64,000 nt of DNA from JAAFIP01 sp043766985 (GCA_043766985.1 JAYUHM010000092.1:1-64000), one strand, 5' to 3'. Positions 1-7,172 are shown, counted from the first letter of the stretch. Numbers and translations: made by a program. The notes: generated by a model not told the origin, from the sequence alone.

Positions 1-1
1 T

Positions 2-331
2 GAATACGAAGAGGCCGCCATGGTCGACGGCTACACCCGCCTGCAAGCCTTTCGCAAAGTGGTGCTGCCCCAGGCCACCACCGGCATTGTGGCCACCGCC
101 ATTTTCTGCCTGATCTTTGCGTGGAACGAATACGCCTTTGCCGTACTGCTGACCTCGGGCGAGGCGCAAACCGCACCGCCGTTCATCCCCATCATCATCG
201 GCGAAGGCGGGCAAGACTGGCCTGCCGTGGCTGCCGGTACGACGCTATTTTTGGTGCCCATCCTGGTCTTCACGGTATTGCTGCGCAAGCATTTGCTGCG
301 CGGCATTACCTTTGGCGCTGTGCGCAAGTAA
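2..331 (+). CDS. Carbohydrate/polyol ABC transporter permease, MalG type (3' end only)
   Basis: This is the C-terminal part of an inner-membrane permease; the reading frame is open to the left edge, so the gene begins outside the window. It contains the cytoplasmic EAA loop that docks on the ATPase (EEAAMVDGYTRLQAF, followed by VVLPQ), then hydrophobic segments around IVATAIFCLIFAW and AAGTTLFLVPILVFTVLL, and a short basic tail. This is the usual end of the MalG/UgpE family of the CUT1 sugar transporters. It is followed by a small membrane protein and two ATPases and then by dhaL-dhaK, so the substrate is probably a polyol, a triose or a related ketose, but nothing in the sequence fixes it. 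The partner permease and the binding protein presumably lie upstream. Confidence 0.85.
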   Translation, partial: EYEEAAMVDGYTRLQAFRKVVLPQATTGIVATAIFCLIFAWNEYAFAVLLTSGEAQTAPPFIPIIIGEGGQDWPAVAAGTTLFLVPILVFTVLLRKHLLRGITFGAVRK

Positions 332-348
332 CACAAGGCTCACACGCT

Positions 349-567
349 ATGTCCACCCCCCGCACCTCCACCAGCCCTGCGCCAGCGCACAGCCATTGGC
401 CCAAGGCCTTGCGCCGTGGCCCGATGGAGATAGCCGCTTGTGTGTTGATCGCCCTGGGCCTGCTCATGTTGCTGCAACCCTTCTTTCTCATTTTGTACAC
501 CTGGTCGTTCGTCACGATGCTGGCAGGCACGGTGCTGTTCATGCTGGTGTCCAAGTTTCCAGAATAA
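349..567 (+). CDS. Small two-helix membrane protein of the ABC operon
   Basis: A 72-residue protein with a Pro/Ser/Thr-rich N-terminus, a basic stretch (KALRRGP) and two hydrophobic segments at about residues 28-45 and 48-67 separated by a short turn. The ATG lies 17 bases after the permease stop and the stop is only 6 bases before the first ATPase, so it is part of the operon. I do not recognise the family. Polyol ABC operons such as the rhizobial glycerol system also carry a small two-helix membrane protein of unclear role, so an accessory subunit of the transporter is a reasonable inference, but sequence similarity to that protein is not apparent to me. Confidence 0.6.
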   Translation: MSTPRTSTSPAPAHSHWPKALRRGPMEIAACVLIALGLLMLLQPFFLILYTWSFVTMLAGTVLFMLVSKFPE

Positions 568-573
568 GATGCC

Positions 574-1701
574 ATGGCCGAAATACGCGTTCAACAACTG
601 ACCAAAGCATTCGCTGATTTCACAGCGGTGAAAAACTCTAGCTTCACCGTCAATGATGGTGAATTTTTCTGCCTGCTGGGCCCCTCAGGCTGCGGCAAAA
701 CCACCACCCTGCGCATGATTGCCGGGCTGGAGTTGCCCACATCAGGGCAGATATTTTTAGGCAATGAAGACGTTACGTTCAAGCGCGCCTCAGCCCGCGA
801 CATTGCCTTTGTATTCCAAATGTTTGCGCTGTACCCGCACATGAACGTGCGGCAAAACATTGCCTTCCCGTTGGTGTCGCAGGGCATGCCCAAGGCACAA
901 ATCGACGAACGCGTGGCCGATGCCGCGCGTACCCTGCAGATTACCGAGCTGTTGAACAAATCTGTCTCGGGCCTTAGCAGCGGCGACCGCCAGCGCGTAG
1001 CGCTGGGTCGCGCCATCGTGCGCCAGCCCCTGGCCTTCATGATGGACGAGCCCCTGGGCGCGCTGGACGCAGAGTTTCGTGAGCTGATGTGCGAAGAGCT
1101 GCGCAGTCTGCACGACCGCCTCAAAGCCACCACCGTGTACGTCACCCATGACCAGCGCGAGGCGATGTCAATGGCCGACAAGATTGCCATCATGAACCAA
1201 GGCGTGATCGAGCAGCTAGGCGCGCCGCAAGAAATCTATGAGAGACCAGCCTCGGTGTTTGTGGCTGATTTTATGGGCTCACCGTCGATGAACTTTATCC
1301 CGTTTGAGGCGAGTTTGGCGCGTGGTGCCACCGCTGCCACCATCGGCGCTGCGCAGCTAGGGCTGCCCGCCCTGCGCGAGGCCGTGGCATCCAGACCTCT
1401 GCTATACGGCGTGCGACCAGAGCATGTGCGCATCAGCACAGACTCCGCCTTTCGCGCCGAAGTGCTGGGCACCGAGTACCTGGGCACCAGCCAAATTGTG
1501 TCGCTCTCTAGCGCGAATGGGCATTTGCTGCGGGCCAAGGTGGATGCGGGCACGCCGGTACAACGCGGCGACCATGTAGGCCTGGCTTTTGATGCCACGC
1601 AAATTAGCCTGTTTGACCAAGCCAGCGGCTTAGCGATTGCCACCGCGCGTGACGACGTGGCGGTCAGCAAGCTCGGTTCAAGGGGAGCCCAGCATGGCTG
1701 A
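574..1701 (+). CDS. ABC transporter ATPase, CUT1/UgpC type, with degenerate signature motif
   Basis: A 375-residue ATP-binding subunit. The Walker A loop GPSGCGKTT has its Lys at 42, the Q-loop is near FVFQMFALYPH, Walker B is FMMDEPLGALD (Asp158/Glu159), and the H-loop is VYVTHDQ. The C-terminal ~140 residues form the regulatory/TOBE region typical of MalK-UgpC proteins (GVRPEHVRI). The signature, normally LSGGQ, reads LSSGD at 134-138. The next gene encodes a second ATPase with a canonical signature, so the two probably form a heterodimer in which one of the two ATP sites is altered. The last 8 bases overlap the start of that gene, which suggests translational coupling. Confidence 0.9.
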   Translation: MAEIRVQQLTKAFADFTAVKNSSFTVNDGEFFCLLGPSGCGKTTTLRMIAGLELPTSGQIFLGNEDVTFKRASARDIAFVFQMFALYPHMNVRQNIAFPLVSQGMPKAQIDERVADAARTLQITELLNKSVSGLSSGDRQRVALGRAIVRQPLAFMMDEPLGALDAEFRELMCEELRSLHDRLKATTVYVTHDQREAMSMADKIAIMNQGVIEQLGAPQEIYERPASVFVADFMGSPSMNFIPFEASLARGATAATIGAAQLGLPALREAVASRPLLYGVRPEHVRISTDSAFRAEVLGTEYLGTSQIVSLSSANGHLLRAKVDAGTPVQRGDHVGLAFDATQISLFDQASGLAIATARDDVAVSKLGSRGAQHG

Positions 1702-2743
1702 TCTGTCACTCTCTGGGGTCAGTAAGCGCTTTGGCCCAACGCAAGCCGTGCAAGGCTTGAGCATCGATATTGCGAGTGGTGAGTTTATCGTGCTGCTCGG
1801 CCCCAGCGGCGCAGGCAAAACCACCACCTTGCGCTTGGTGGCGGGCTTGGAAAAGCCCGACAGCGGCCAAGTCTTCATCAACGGGCAAGACGTCACTGCC
1901 ACGCCCCCTGCTATGCGGGACGTGACCTTTGTGTTCCAGCAATATTCGCTCTACCCGCACCTGAGCGTGTTTGACAACCTGGCGTTTCCGCTGCGCTCGC
2001 CCTTACGCAAAATCAGCGAGGGTGACATAAAGACTAAAGTGACGGAGATAGCCCGCATGCTGCGCATTGAGGACAAGCTGCAAAGCTCTGCCACCAAACT
2101 CTCTGGTGGGCAAATGCAGCGGGTAGCGATTGGGCGCGCGCTGGTGCGCAGCCCGGCGGTATATTTGATGGACGAGCCGCTCTCCTCGCTGGACGCCAAG
2201 CTGCGCAACGACCTGCGTCTGGAGCTCAAACGTATTCAGCAAGACCTGGGCGCGACCATGCTGTATGTGACGCACGACCAGGTAGAGGCCTTGACCATGG
2301 CGAACCGCATTGGCGTGCTGGACCAAGGCCAGCTGGCGCAACTGGGTACACCACAGCAGGTGTATGAAAACCCGGTAAGTGTGAACGTGGCCAGCCGCTT
2401 GGGCTCTCCCCGCATCAACCTCTTGCCGCGCGCAGCCTTGCCCCACCTGCCAGCGCCGCAGCAGGTAAGCACCCTGGGTGTGCGGGCGGAGCACATACGT
2501 TTACATGGGGGCTTGCATGGCGGCTTGCATCCGCAGGGCAGCGGCAGCTACGCACAGGTGCAAGTCAAACGTATCGAGCGCCTGAGCGACCAGTACCTGG
2601 TGCACCTGGGCTTGGCTGGTACCGAGCACCATTTAATCGCCTCTGTGCCCCCTGGGCAAACGCTGGAGTTTGGCCAAACTTTGCAGTTGGAAGTGCGCCA
2701 ATGCCTGTGGTTCGATCCCGCAGGTCAACGCATGTACAGCTAA
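1694..2743 (+). CDS. ABC transporter ATPase, CUT1/UgpC type, canonical
   Basis: A 349-residue ATPase partner of the preceding gene. It has Walker A GPSGAGKTT, signature LSGGQMQRVAIGRAL, Walker B YLMDEPLSSLD, the H-loop YVTHDQVEAL, and a C-terminal TOBE region (LGVRAEHIRLHGG). The start is placed at the ATG preceded by AAGGGGAG; a longer reading frame upstream lies inside the previous gene and lacks a ribosome site. A 12-bp direct duplication at 2504-2530 produces the peptide LHGGLHGGLHPQG in the TOBE region, a small repeat expansion. It ends 21 bases before dhaL, so transport and phosphorylation genes are probably co-transcribed. Confidence 0.9.
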   Translation: MADLSLSGVSKRFGPTQAVQGLSIDIASGEFIVLLGPSGAGKTTTLRLVAGLEKPDSGQVFINGQDVTATPPAMRDVTFVFQQYSLYPHLSVFDNLAFPLRSPLRKISEGDIKTKVTEIARMLRIEDKLQSSATKLSGGQMQRVAIGRALVRSPAVYLMDEPLSSLDAKLRNDLRLELKRIQQDLGATMLYVTHDQVEALTMANRIGVLDQGQLAQLGTPQQVYENPVSVNVASRLGSPRINLLPRAALPHLPAPQQVSTLGVRAEHIRLHGGLHGGLHPQGSGSYAQVQVKRIERLSDQYLVHLGLAGTEHHLIASVPPGQTLEFGQTLQLEVRQCLWFDPAGQRMYS

Positions 2744-2764
2744 CTTTTTTGAAGCGAGAAAATA

Positions 2765-3361
2765 ATGGCTTTGCAACAAACCATCCAACATGCCACGCAA
2801 ATTTTGGTAGACCATGTCGATGAGCTCACCGCGCTAGACCAAGCCATTGGCGATGGCGACCACGGCCTGAACATGAAACGCGGCGCGCAGGCCATCCAGG
2901 CCAAGCTGCCTGAGCTGCAAGATGCCAGTCTGAACGAGGCCCTCAAAACCATGGGCAAAACCTGCGTGGCCGTGATCGGCGGCTCATCGGGCCCGGTGTT
3001 TGGCACCCTGTTGATGACTCTGGGCAAAGAGCTGCCGGATAACCCCACAGCGTTGGACTTTGCGCCCGCGCTGCGTGCCAGTATCGAGGCATTGACGCGT
3101 TTGGGCAAAGCCCAGGTGGGCCAAAAAACCTTGCTCGATGTACTAGACCCGGTGCAAAAGGTGCTGGCCCTCGGTGGCGACGACTTGTTGGCCAGGGTCA
3201 AGCAATGCGCCGTTGACAGCGCGCTGGCCACGGCCGACATGGATGCCACGCGCGGCAGATCTTCCTTCTTGGGTGAGCGCGCCAAAGGCCATATCGACCC
3301 CGGATCACGCTCGATGGCATTGATCATTGGCTCAGTTTGCGATAGCCTATCGACAACTTGA
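2765..3361 (+). CDS. dhaL: Dihydroxyacetone-kinase L subunit (nucleotide-binding)
   Basis: A 198-residue protein matching the DhaL family along its length. It carries the Asp cluster that binds the Mg-nucleotide, ALDQAIGDGDHGLNM, with Asp25, Asp30 and Asp32 at the same spacing as Asp30/35/37 of E. coli DhaL. Further family motifs are GGSSGPVFGTL, and the end region GRSSFLGERAKGHIDPGSRS with bound-phosphate Ser/Arg residues. DhaL passes a phosphoryl group to the substrate held by DhaK. In PTS-linked systems a DhaM protein re-phosphorylates it; no dhaM is visible here, so free ATP may be the donor. Related DhaK/DhaL pairs phosphorylate erythrulose or apulose, so the triose is not certain. The gene order L then K is inverted relative to E. 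coli dhaKLM. Confidence 0.88.
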   Translation: MALQQTIQHATQILVDHVDELTALDQAIGDGDHGLNMKRGAQAIQAKLPELQDASLNEALKTMGKTCVAVIGGSSGPVFGTLLMTLGKELPDNPTALDFAPALRASIEALTRLGKAQVGQKTLLDVLDPVQKVLALGGDDLLARVKQCAVDSALATADMDATRGRSSFLGERAKGHIDPGSRSMALIIGSVCDSLSTT

Positions 3362-3405
3362 AACGCGGCCAAAGCCCAGTCACTGCAGTTCATAAAGAGA
3401 CCTCC

Positions 3406-4395
3406 ATGAAAAACCTCAGTAACCACGTAGACACCATCCTGACCGAATCGCTAGACGGCTTTGCCGCTGCGCATGCGGACATAGTGACCCTGGGCGCGGA
3501 CCGCGAATTTGTGCGGCGCAAACACACCAAGCCTGGCAAGGTGGCGCTGATATCGGGCGGTGGCTCGGGCCACGAGCCATTGCATGCAGGCTTTGTAGGC
3601 TACGGCATGTTGGACGCTGCCTGCCCCGGGCAAATTTTTACCTCGCCCACACCCAACCAAATGCTCAATGCAGCGCAGGCGGTAGACGGCGGTGCGGGTG
3701 TTTTGTTTATTGTCAAAAACTACTCGGGCGACATGATGAATTTCCAGATGGCCGCCGAAATGCTCGACCAGGACAACGCAGTGGTGATCGTGAACGACGA
3801 CGTGGCGGTAGAAGACTCCACCTACACCACGGGAAGGCGCGGCGTAGCAGGCACTTTGATTGTGGAAAAAATTCTGGGCGCAGCGGCAGAGCGTGGCGAC
3901 AGCCTGGCCCAGCTCAAAGCACTGGGTGATGCAGTCAACAAGGCCACGGCCTCCATGGGCGTGGCGCTCACGTCGTGTACCGTGCCTGCCGCTGGCAAAC
4001 CTACCTTTCAAATTGGTGCGAGCGAGATGGAGGTGGGCGTAGGTATCCACGGCGAACCAGGCCGCAGGCGTGTGCCACTGGCCAGTGCGAACGATATTGC
4101 CAGCGAACTAACTGGCGCGATCATCAAAGACTTGGCGCTCAAGCCTGGCCAGGAAGTGATTTTGCTGGTCAACGGCTTTGGCGGCACGCCGCTGATGGAG
4201 CTGTACCTGATGGTCAACGCCACCCGCAAGGTGCTGGCCGACGCAGGCGTAAAAGCCGTGCGCTATCTCACCGGCTCTTACGTCACCTCACTGGAGATGG
4301 CGGGCTGCTCTATTACCGTAACGGTGGCTGATGCCGCAACGCTGGCACTGTGGGATAGCCCGGTGCACACCGCTGCACTGCGCTGGGGTATGTAG
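3406..4395 (+). CDS. dhaK: Dihydroxyacetone-kinase K subunit (substrate-binding)
   Basis: A 329-residue DhaK. The glycine-rich substrate loop ISGGGSGHEPLHAGFVGYGM is present, as is the His that forms a hemiaminal with the ketose carbonyl, His215 in VGIHGEPGR (His218 in E. coli), and the conserved NDDVAVEDS segment. The start is the ATG after AAAGAGACCTCC; a TTG-initiated frame 48 bases upstream overlaps the dhaL stop but would add a non-family N-terminus. It should act with DhaL in the cytoplasm on the substrate imported by the upstream ABC transporter. The closing region LTGSYVTSLEMAGCSITV is typical of the family. The exact ketose is unknown. Confidence 0.9.
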   Translation: MKNLSNHVDTILTESLDGFAAAHADIVTLGADREFVRRKHTKPGKVALISGGGSGHEPLHAGFVGYGMLDAACPGQIFTSPTPNQMLNAAQAVDGGAGVLFIVKNYSGDMMNFQMAAEMLDQDNAVVIVNDDVAVEDSTYTTGRRGVAGTLIVEKILGAAAERGDSLAQLKALGDAVNKATASMGVALTSCTVPAAGKPTFQIGASEMEVGVGIHGEPGRRRVPLASANDIASELTGAIIKDLALKPGQEVILLVNGFGGTPLMELYLMVNATRKVLADAGVKAVRYLTGSYVTSLEMAGCSITVTVADAATLALWDSPVHTAALRWGM

Positions 4396-4419
4396 GGTGA
4401 TCTCGCTCTGGAAGCATAC

Positions 4420-4480
4420 CTATACGCTACATATTTCTTAGCTGCTCCTGCAACACTCTATTGGGCTAGAGGGCCAAACG
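4420..4480 (+). repeat. Dispersed intergenic repeat, copy 1
   Basis: A copy of the roughly 50-60-bp dispersed element found throughout this window. The recognisable core is TAGCTGCTCCTGCAACACTC followed by TATTGGGCTAGAGGGCC. It fills the space between dhaK and the end of the convergent GNAT gene. Its arms (TATACGCTAC... and ...TAGCTGC) can pair, so it may form a hairpin in RNA. Confidence 0.75.
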
Positions 4481-4507
4481 ACTAAAAAAATGACGAATCA
4501 GGGCGTA

Positions 4508-5002
4508 TCAAGCCCCAGGCTCTCGGTGCGCAAGGCGCTTCCCCATAAAAACACTCAGTGGATGGTCCGGATACGCTCCAAACGGCCCGCGCCTTGTGTA
4601 CGCTTGCTTGCTGTAGAAAGCCAGCGCTTCTGGTTGGTAGGGCCCTGTTTCCAAGAGCAACTCCTCGCACCCAGCCCCGAGCGACGACGCCTCAAGCGCA
4701 ACCAGCAAGCTACGCGCAACGCCCTGGCCACGGTTCTGTGGGCGCACGTACATTCGTTTCAGCTCACCCACACAGCCTGTGATGACGACCGCACCGCAAC
4801 CCACAGCCGTGCCTTCGCCATCCCGCGCGACCATAAATATCACGTTCGAATTCTTGAGCGAAGCCAGATCCAGCGCATACCGCGCCTCGGCCGGATAAAG
4901 CGTGTCTTGGTACGCATCCAAGTCTGCAATGAGTGCAATGACGTCCGGCTGGTCGGGAGATTCTTTGGATGCATGCATGCGAAGGGTTCTGCGGTTCAAC
5001 AT
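4508..5002 (-). CDS. GNAT-family N-acetyltransferase
   Basis: A 164-residue acetyltransferase. The acetyl-CoA pyrophosphate loop is clear in motif A, RGQGVARSLL, preceded by the beta-4 strand ELKRMYVRP; motif B follows with LLETGPYQPEALAFYSKQAY. The substrate (amine, amino acid or protein lysine) cannot be inferred. The N-terminal segment SPDQPDVIALIADLDAYQ resembles common chromosomal GNATs. The start could be this ATG, which overlaps the core site of the attC-like element (ATGTTGAAC), or an ATG 24 bases further in. Its upstream junction is cassette-like, but no matching attC is seen after its stop, where a dispersed repeat begins; it may be the truncated last cassette or the native flanking gene. 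Confidence 0.82.
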   Translation of the reverse strand: MLNRRTLRMHASKESPDQPDVIALIADLDAYQDTLYPAEARYALDLASLKNSNVIFMVARDGEGTAVGCGAVVITGCVGELKRMYVRPQNRGQGVARSLLVALEASSLGAGCEELLLETGPYQPEALAFYSKQAYTRRGPFGAYPDHPLSVFMGKRLAHREPGA

Positions 5003-5083
5003 AGACGTAACCGGCGACTTGCGACAGCAAGGCGCGCAGCGCCGGGACGCCGCAAGGCGTCCGAATTGACGGCCATGTTATCT
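4994..5083 (-). other. attC-like integron recombination site downstream of the HEPN gene
   Basis: Read on the minus strand: R'' AGATAAC (5083-5077), a 5-base spacer, L'' CGTCAATTCGG, a GC-rich centre containing the hairpin GGACGCCTTGCGGCGTCC, L' CCGGTTACG, a 5-base spacer, and R' GTTGAAC (5000-4994), which fits the GTTRRRY consensus. L'' pairs with L' except for an extra C in L'', the expected extrahelical base of attC. The stop codon of the HEPN gene (TAA) lies inside R''. R'' is the exact reverse complement of the R' (GTTATCT) at the other end of that gene's cassette. Confidence 0.65.
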
Positions 5084-5812
5084 TGCATTCCGGTACGCAT
5101 CGACTACGTCCTTGGGGATGAAGACATAGTCGAGAACGTCGTCGAGCAATTCTGGATGAAGAGTGAGCGGCGAATTAGCTGCCTGAAGTCCGCTGCGCAA
5201 TTTCACCTTGCGTCGGTGTGACTTTCCGTAGAAACCGTTCTGCCAAATCAGCGCTTGGCGCGCGGGATGCTGCTTCTTTCCGATGATCGTCTCTAACAGG
5301 CCACCAGAGATGAAGAACTCCTGCGGATGACGTGATTCGGCTTCGATATTGTGGCGAATCTCGATGAGAAGTGCGCTGATCATTACCCCCTGAGCCCCAT
5401 GAAACTCGTACTGCAGCACGCGCGCGTAGCGCCGAACTTCCCATACAGCCCGGTCTAGCTCCACTATCTCCCCGCCCTTCACGTACCAGGAACTTTCAAA
5501 ATACCTGTGCCGTCCGTATGTGTCGAGAAAGTCAATGAACTTTCGGCAGGGTTGACTTAGCCGAAGCTCGAAGGGATTCACGCGCTCAAAAGCTCGAACG
5601 AGTTCACCCAGGTCATGGCCGCGCTTGGCTGGTATTCGATTCAAGACCAAGATGCACTTCAGGTACTTCTCGAGAGCTTGAAGGCTCTGCCAGAGAAACT
5701 GAGGGATCAACCGCGACCGAAACGAAAGTCTCGCGGCTATGTAGTCCTGATCCCCCGTATCCCGGAAGGAACGTATGGCAAAGTCATTCAGGAGGGCGTC
5801 GCGGGAGTTCAT
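5078..5812 (-). CDS. HEPN-domain protein in a cassette-like unit
   Basis: A 244-residue protein. The N-terminal third has the HEPN signature: helices around DYIAARLSFRSRLI and QSLQALEKYLKCILVLNR followed by the GHDLGELV motif. A possible HEPN-type Arg-x6-His pair is Arg59/His66 (RIPAKRGH). HEPN proteins include RNases of toxin and defence systems and also non-catalytic binding domains; which applies here is not shown. The rest (to residue 244) is not recognised. The gene starts 4 bases after one attC-like core site and its stop codon lies in the next one, so gene and spacer form a compact unit like an integron cassette. No ribosome site is obvious, which is also common for cassettes. Confidence 0.7.
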   Translation of the reverse strand: MNSRDALLNDFAIRSFRDTGDQDYIAARLSFRSRLIPQFLWQSLQALEKYLKCILVLNRIPAKRGHDLGELVRAFERVNPFELRLSQPCRKFIDFLDTYGRHRYFESSWYVKGGEIVELDRAVWEVRRYARVLQYEFHGAQGVMISALLIEIRHNIEAESRHPQEFFISGGLLETIIGKKQHPARQALIWQNGFYGKSHRRKVKLRSGLQAANSPLTLHPELLDDVLDYVFIPKDVVDAYRNAR

Positions 5813-5815
5813 GCA

Positions 5816-5887
5816 AGATAACGTTTGTGGTAAGCCGCGCGCGGCGGGCGCAGCCCGGCGCGCGTTGGCTTGACCGAATGGTTAGGC
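5816..5887 (-). other. attC-like integron recombination site between the unknown gene and the HEPN gene
   Basis: On the minus strand: R'' GCCTAAC (5887-5881), 5-base spacer, L'' GGTCAAGCC, a very GC-rich centre, L' GGCTTACC, 6-base spacer, R' GTTATCT (5822-5816). L'' and L' pair perfectly apart from one extra C in L'' (complement of G5872), the extrahelical base used by the integrase. R'' is the exact complement of R' GTTAGGC at 6689-6683, the other end of the same unit. The TAA of the upstream gene falls inside R''. This is the clearest of the three sites. A run of the integron_finder covariance model would be decisive. Confidence 0.78.
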
Positions 5888-6670
5888 CCCACTGGATGCG
5901 AGCAAGGGCTTGAGGATAGCATTGACTGCGGGGGGCACGTCACCGACTTCGGGATACTCGCGAGTGACGGCCGCAGCGGTGAGCATATAGACGCTCGCGG
6001 ACATGAGAACGACAACTTCGGCGTTTGAGTGGCACTCTTCGAGTACATGGGGTTGGGAAAACTCGGTCATTTCCAAATCGGCGTAGGGGCCGCCGTGAAC
6101 GAACGAGGACAGCAGTGCATAGGCGGGAACGATGTGAGCTAGAAATGGCCGTTCCGGCGCTATGAACTCGTAGGGCTTGCTGGCTAGAAAGCGGAGAATG
6201 GACCTGTACTTGAACATTCCTGAGCGGCGCTCAAGTTCCGCACTGCTGAGGTGTTCGACTTCAGGATAGAGGGCAGCAACCGCCTTCTTGGCGTTGAGCA
6301 CTGCGTTTTTGCCGAGTAGCCGTTCGGTCGCAGCCAATGAGTTCACGTAGTCGACGGCCTCGGCCGCACCACAGAAGTTGTAGAAGTCCTGTCCGGGTTG
6401 GTCTGATTTTTCTTGGATGAATCGGGACCAGACGTAGATGAAGCGCAGGTAGTGCTCGCAAAAGCACCGAAACAGGACCTTGAACGCGTAAGGGTTGTTG
6501 GTATCGATGCACTCAAACATTCCGGTTTTCAAGCTGCTTGCCTTGACGCAGAACGTGAAGAGGCACCTGTACGTGGCGGGATACGCCGTATTGGTGATGT
6601 TGCCGAAGACTCGCGCAGAGGTTTCCTTGAACACCTCGAAGTACTCGTCGTCGATTTGACGGTAATGCAT
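5882..6670 (-). CDS. Unknown helical protein in a cassette-like unit
   Basis: A 262-residue protein, starting at the ATG 13 bases after the core site GTTAGGC; an upstream extension of 36 residues would run through the attC-like site and is not chosen. It looks largely alpha-helical. A central segment (FRCFCEHYLRFIYVWSRF) and a late SSFVHGG motif recall the DUF5677/HEPN-like proteins often found in accessory islands, but this is only a resemblance. No signal peptide; one hydrophobic C-terminal stretch (VVLMSASVYMLTAAAV) is probably a buried helix. Its stop codon is inside the R'' core of the following attC-like site. Function unknown. Confidence 0.6.
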   Translation of the reverse strand: MHYRQIDDEYFEVFKETSARVFGNITNTAYPATYRCLFTFCVKASSLKTGMFECIDTNNPYAFKVLFRCFCEHYLRFIYVWSRFIQEKSDQPGQDFYNFCGAAEAVDYVNSLAATERLLGKNAVLNAKKAVAALYPEVEHLSSAELERRSGMFKYRSILRFLASKPYEFIAPERPFLAHIVPAYALLSSFVHGGPYADLEMTEFSQPHVLEECHSNAEVVVLMSASVYMLTAAAVTREYPEVGDVPPAVNAILKPLLASSGA

Positions 6671-6682
6671 AGGGACCGTGGG

Positions 6683-6766
6683 GCCTAACGAATAGCGTTT
6701 ATCTGTAGCGAGACCAAGCTGAAAAAAATCAAGAGTGCCTCCTGCGGCAGATAAACCATGTTGGAC
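6683..6766 (-). other. Possible third attC-like site or attI-side junction
   Basis: On the minus strand: R'' GTCCAAC (6766-6760), L'' GTTTATCTG, a centre with a T-rich run, L' CAGATAAAC, spacer, and R' GTTAGGC (6689-6683). The 9-bp L''/L' arms (6756-6748 and 6705-6697) are perfect inverted repeats, and both R boxes fit the consensus (RYYYAAC, GTTRRRY). Unlike the other two sites there is no extrahelical base, and the spacers are less regular. It may be the attC of a lost or unrecognised cassette to the right, or an attI-proximal region. Confidence 0.45.
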
Positions 6767-7111
6767 TGAATCACGCAAGGTGGTTGCGGGTAAGGGGGAT
6801 GAAATCTTCAGCCCAATACATGGGACAAATTATGACCCACATTGGCGCACTTTGGAGCAAGCAAAGTGCGTCCAGCGCCATTATCGCGCCGCCAGATGCG
6901 CCGATGCAGGGCGAGAATTCTGCGAAATACGAGCTGCTTGCTCCTGCGCGCACGCAGTCTCCTGCACATGCCCACACGTTGCAGGGAGTCGGGCAGGTGC
7001 TGGCACGACCTGGCTGGTCTTCCACAGCAAGGACACTGCAACTCGCCTATCGCTCGATGCTGAGTAACAACGGCGCTTTACGTACGACATTCGCGTCAAT
7101 CCGATTGCATA
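6767..7111. other. Stretch without a recognisable gene
   Basis: About 350 bases (750 between flanking genes if the repeat and the following stretch to 7419 are added) with only short open frames. One is an 84-codon, Cys-rich minus-strand frame with a GTG start (7025-6771) whose stop is 5 bases before the R'' box of the attC-like site, so it could be a small cassette gene; it resembles nothing I know. An overlapping plus-strand frame starts at an ATG at 6799 after AAGGGGG. A hairpin with 9-bp arms CGCACTTTG/CAAAGTGCG lies at 6846-6870. From 7173 to 7419 I see nothing supportable. Confidence 0.4.
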
Positions 7112-7172
7112 AGCACTATTAAAAACATAGCCGCTCCCGCAATATTCTATTGAGCTAGAGGGCTAAACAGCT
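7112..7172 (+). repeat. Dispersed intergenic repeat, copy 2
   Basis: Same element as copy 1: ACTATTAAAAACATAGCCGC, then TCCCGCAATATTCTATTGAG and CTAGAGGGCTAAA. It closes the gene-poor stretch to the right of the cassette-like array, so copies 1 and 2 bracket the accessory region (4.4-7.2 kb) in the same orientation. Confidence 0.7.

Noticed and set aside
4490..5221. Long plus-strand open frame of 243 codons opposite the GNAT gene
   Set aside because: It lies antisense to GNAT and an attC-like site, has no family features, and is rich in Arg and His as expected of a shadow frame.
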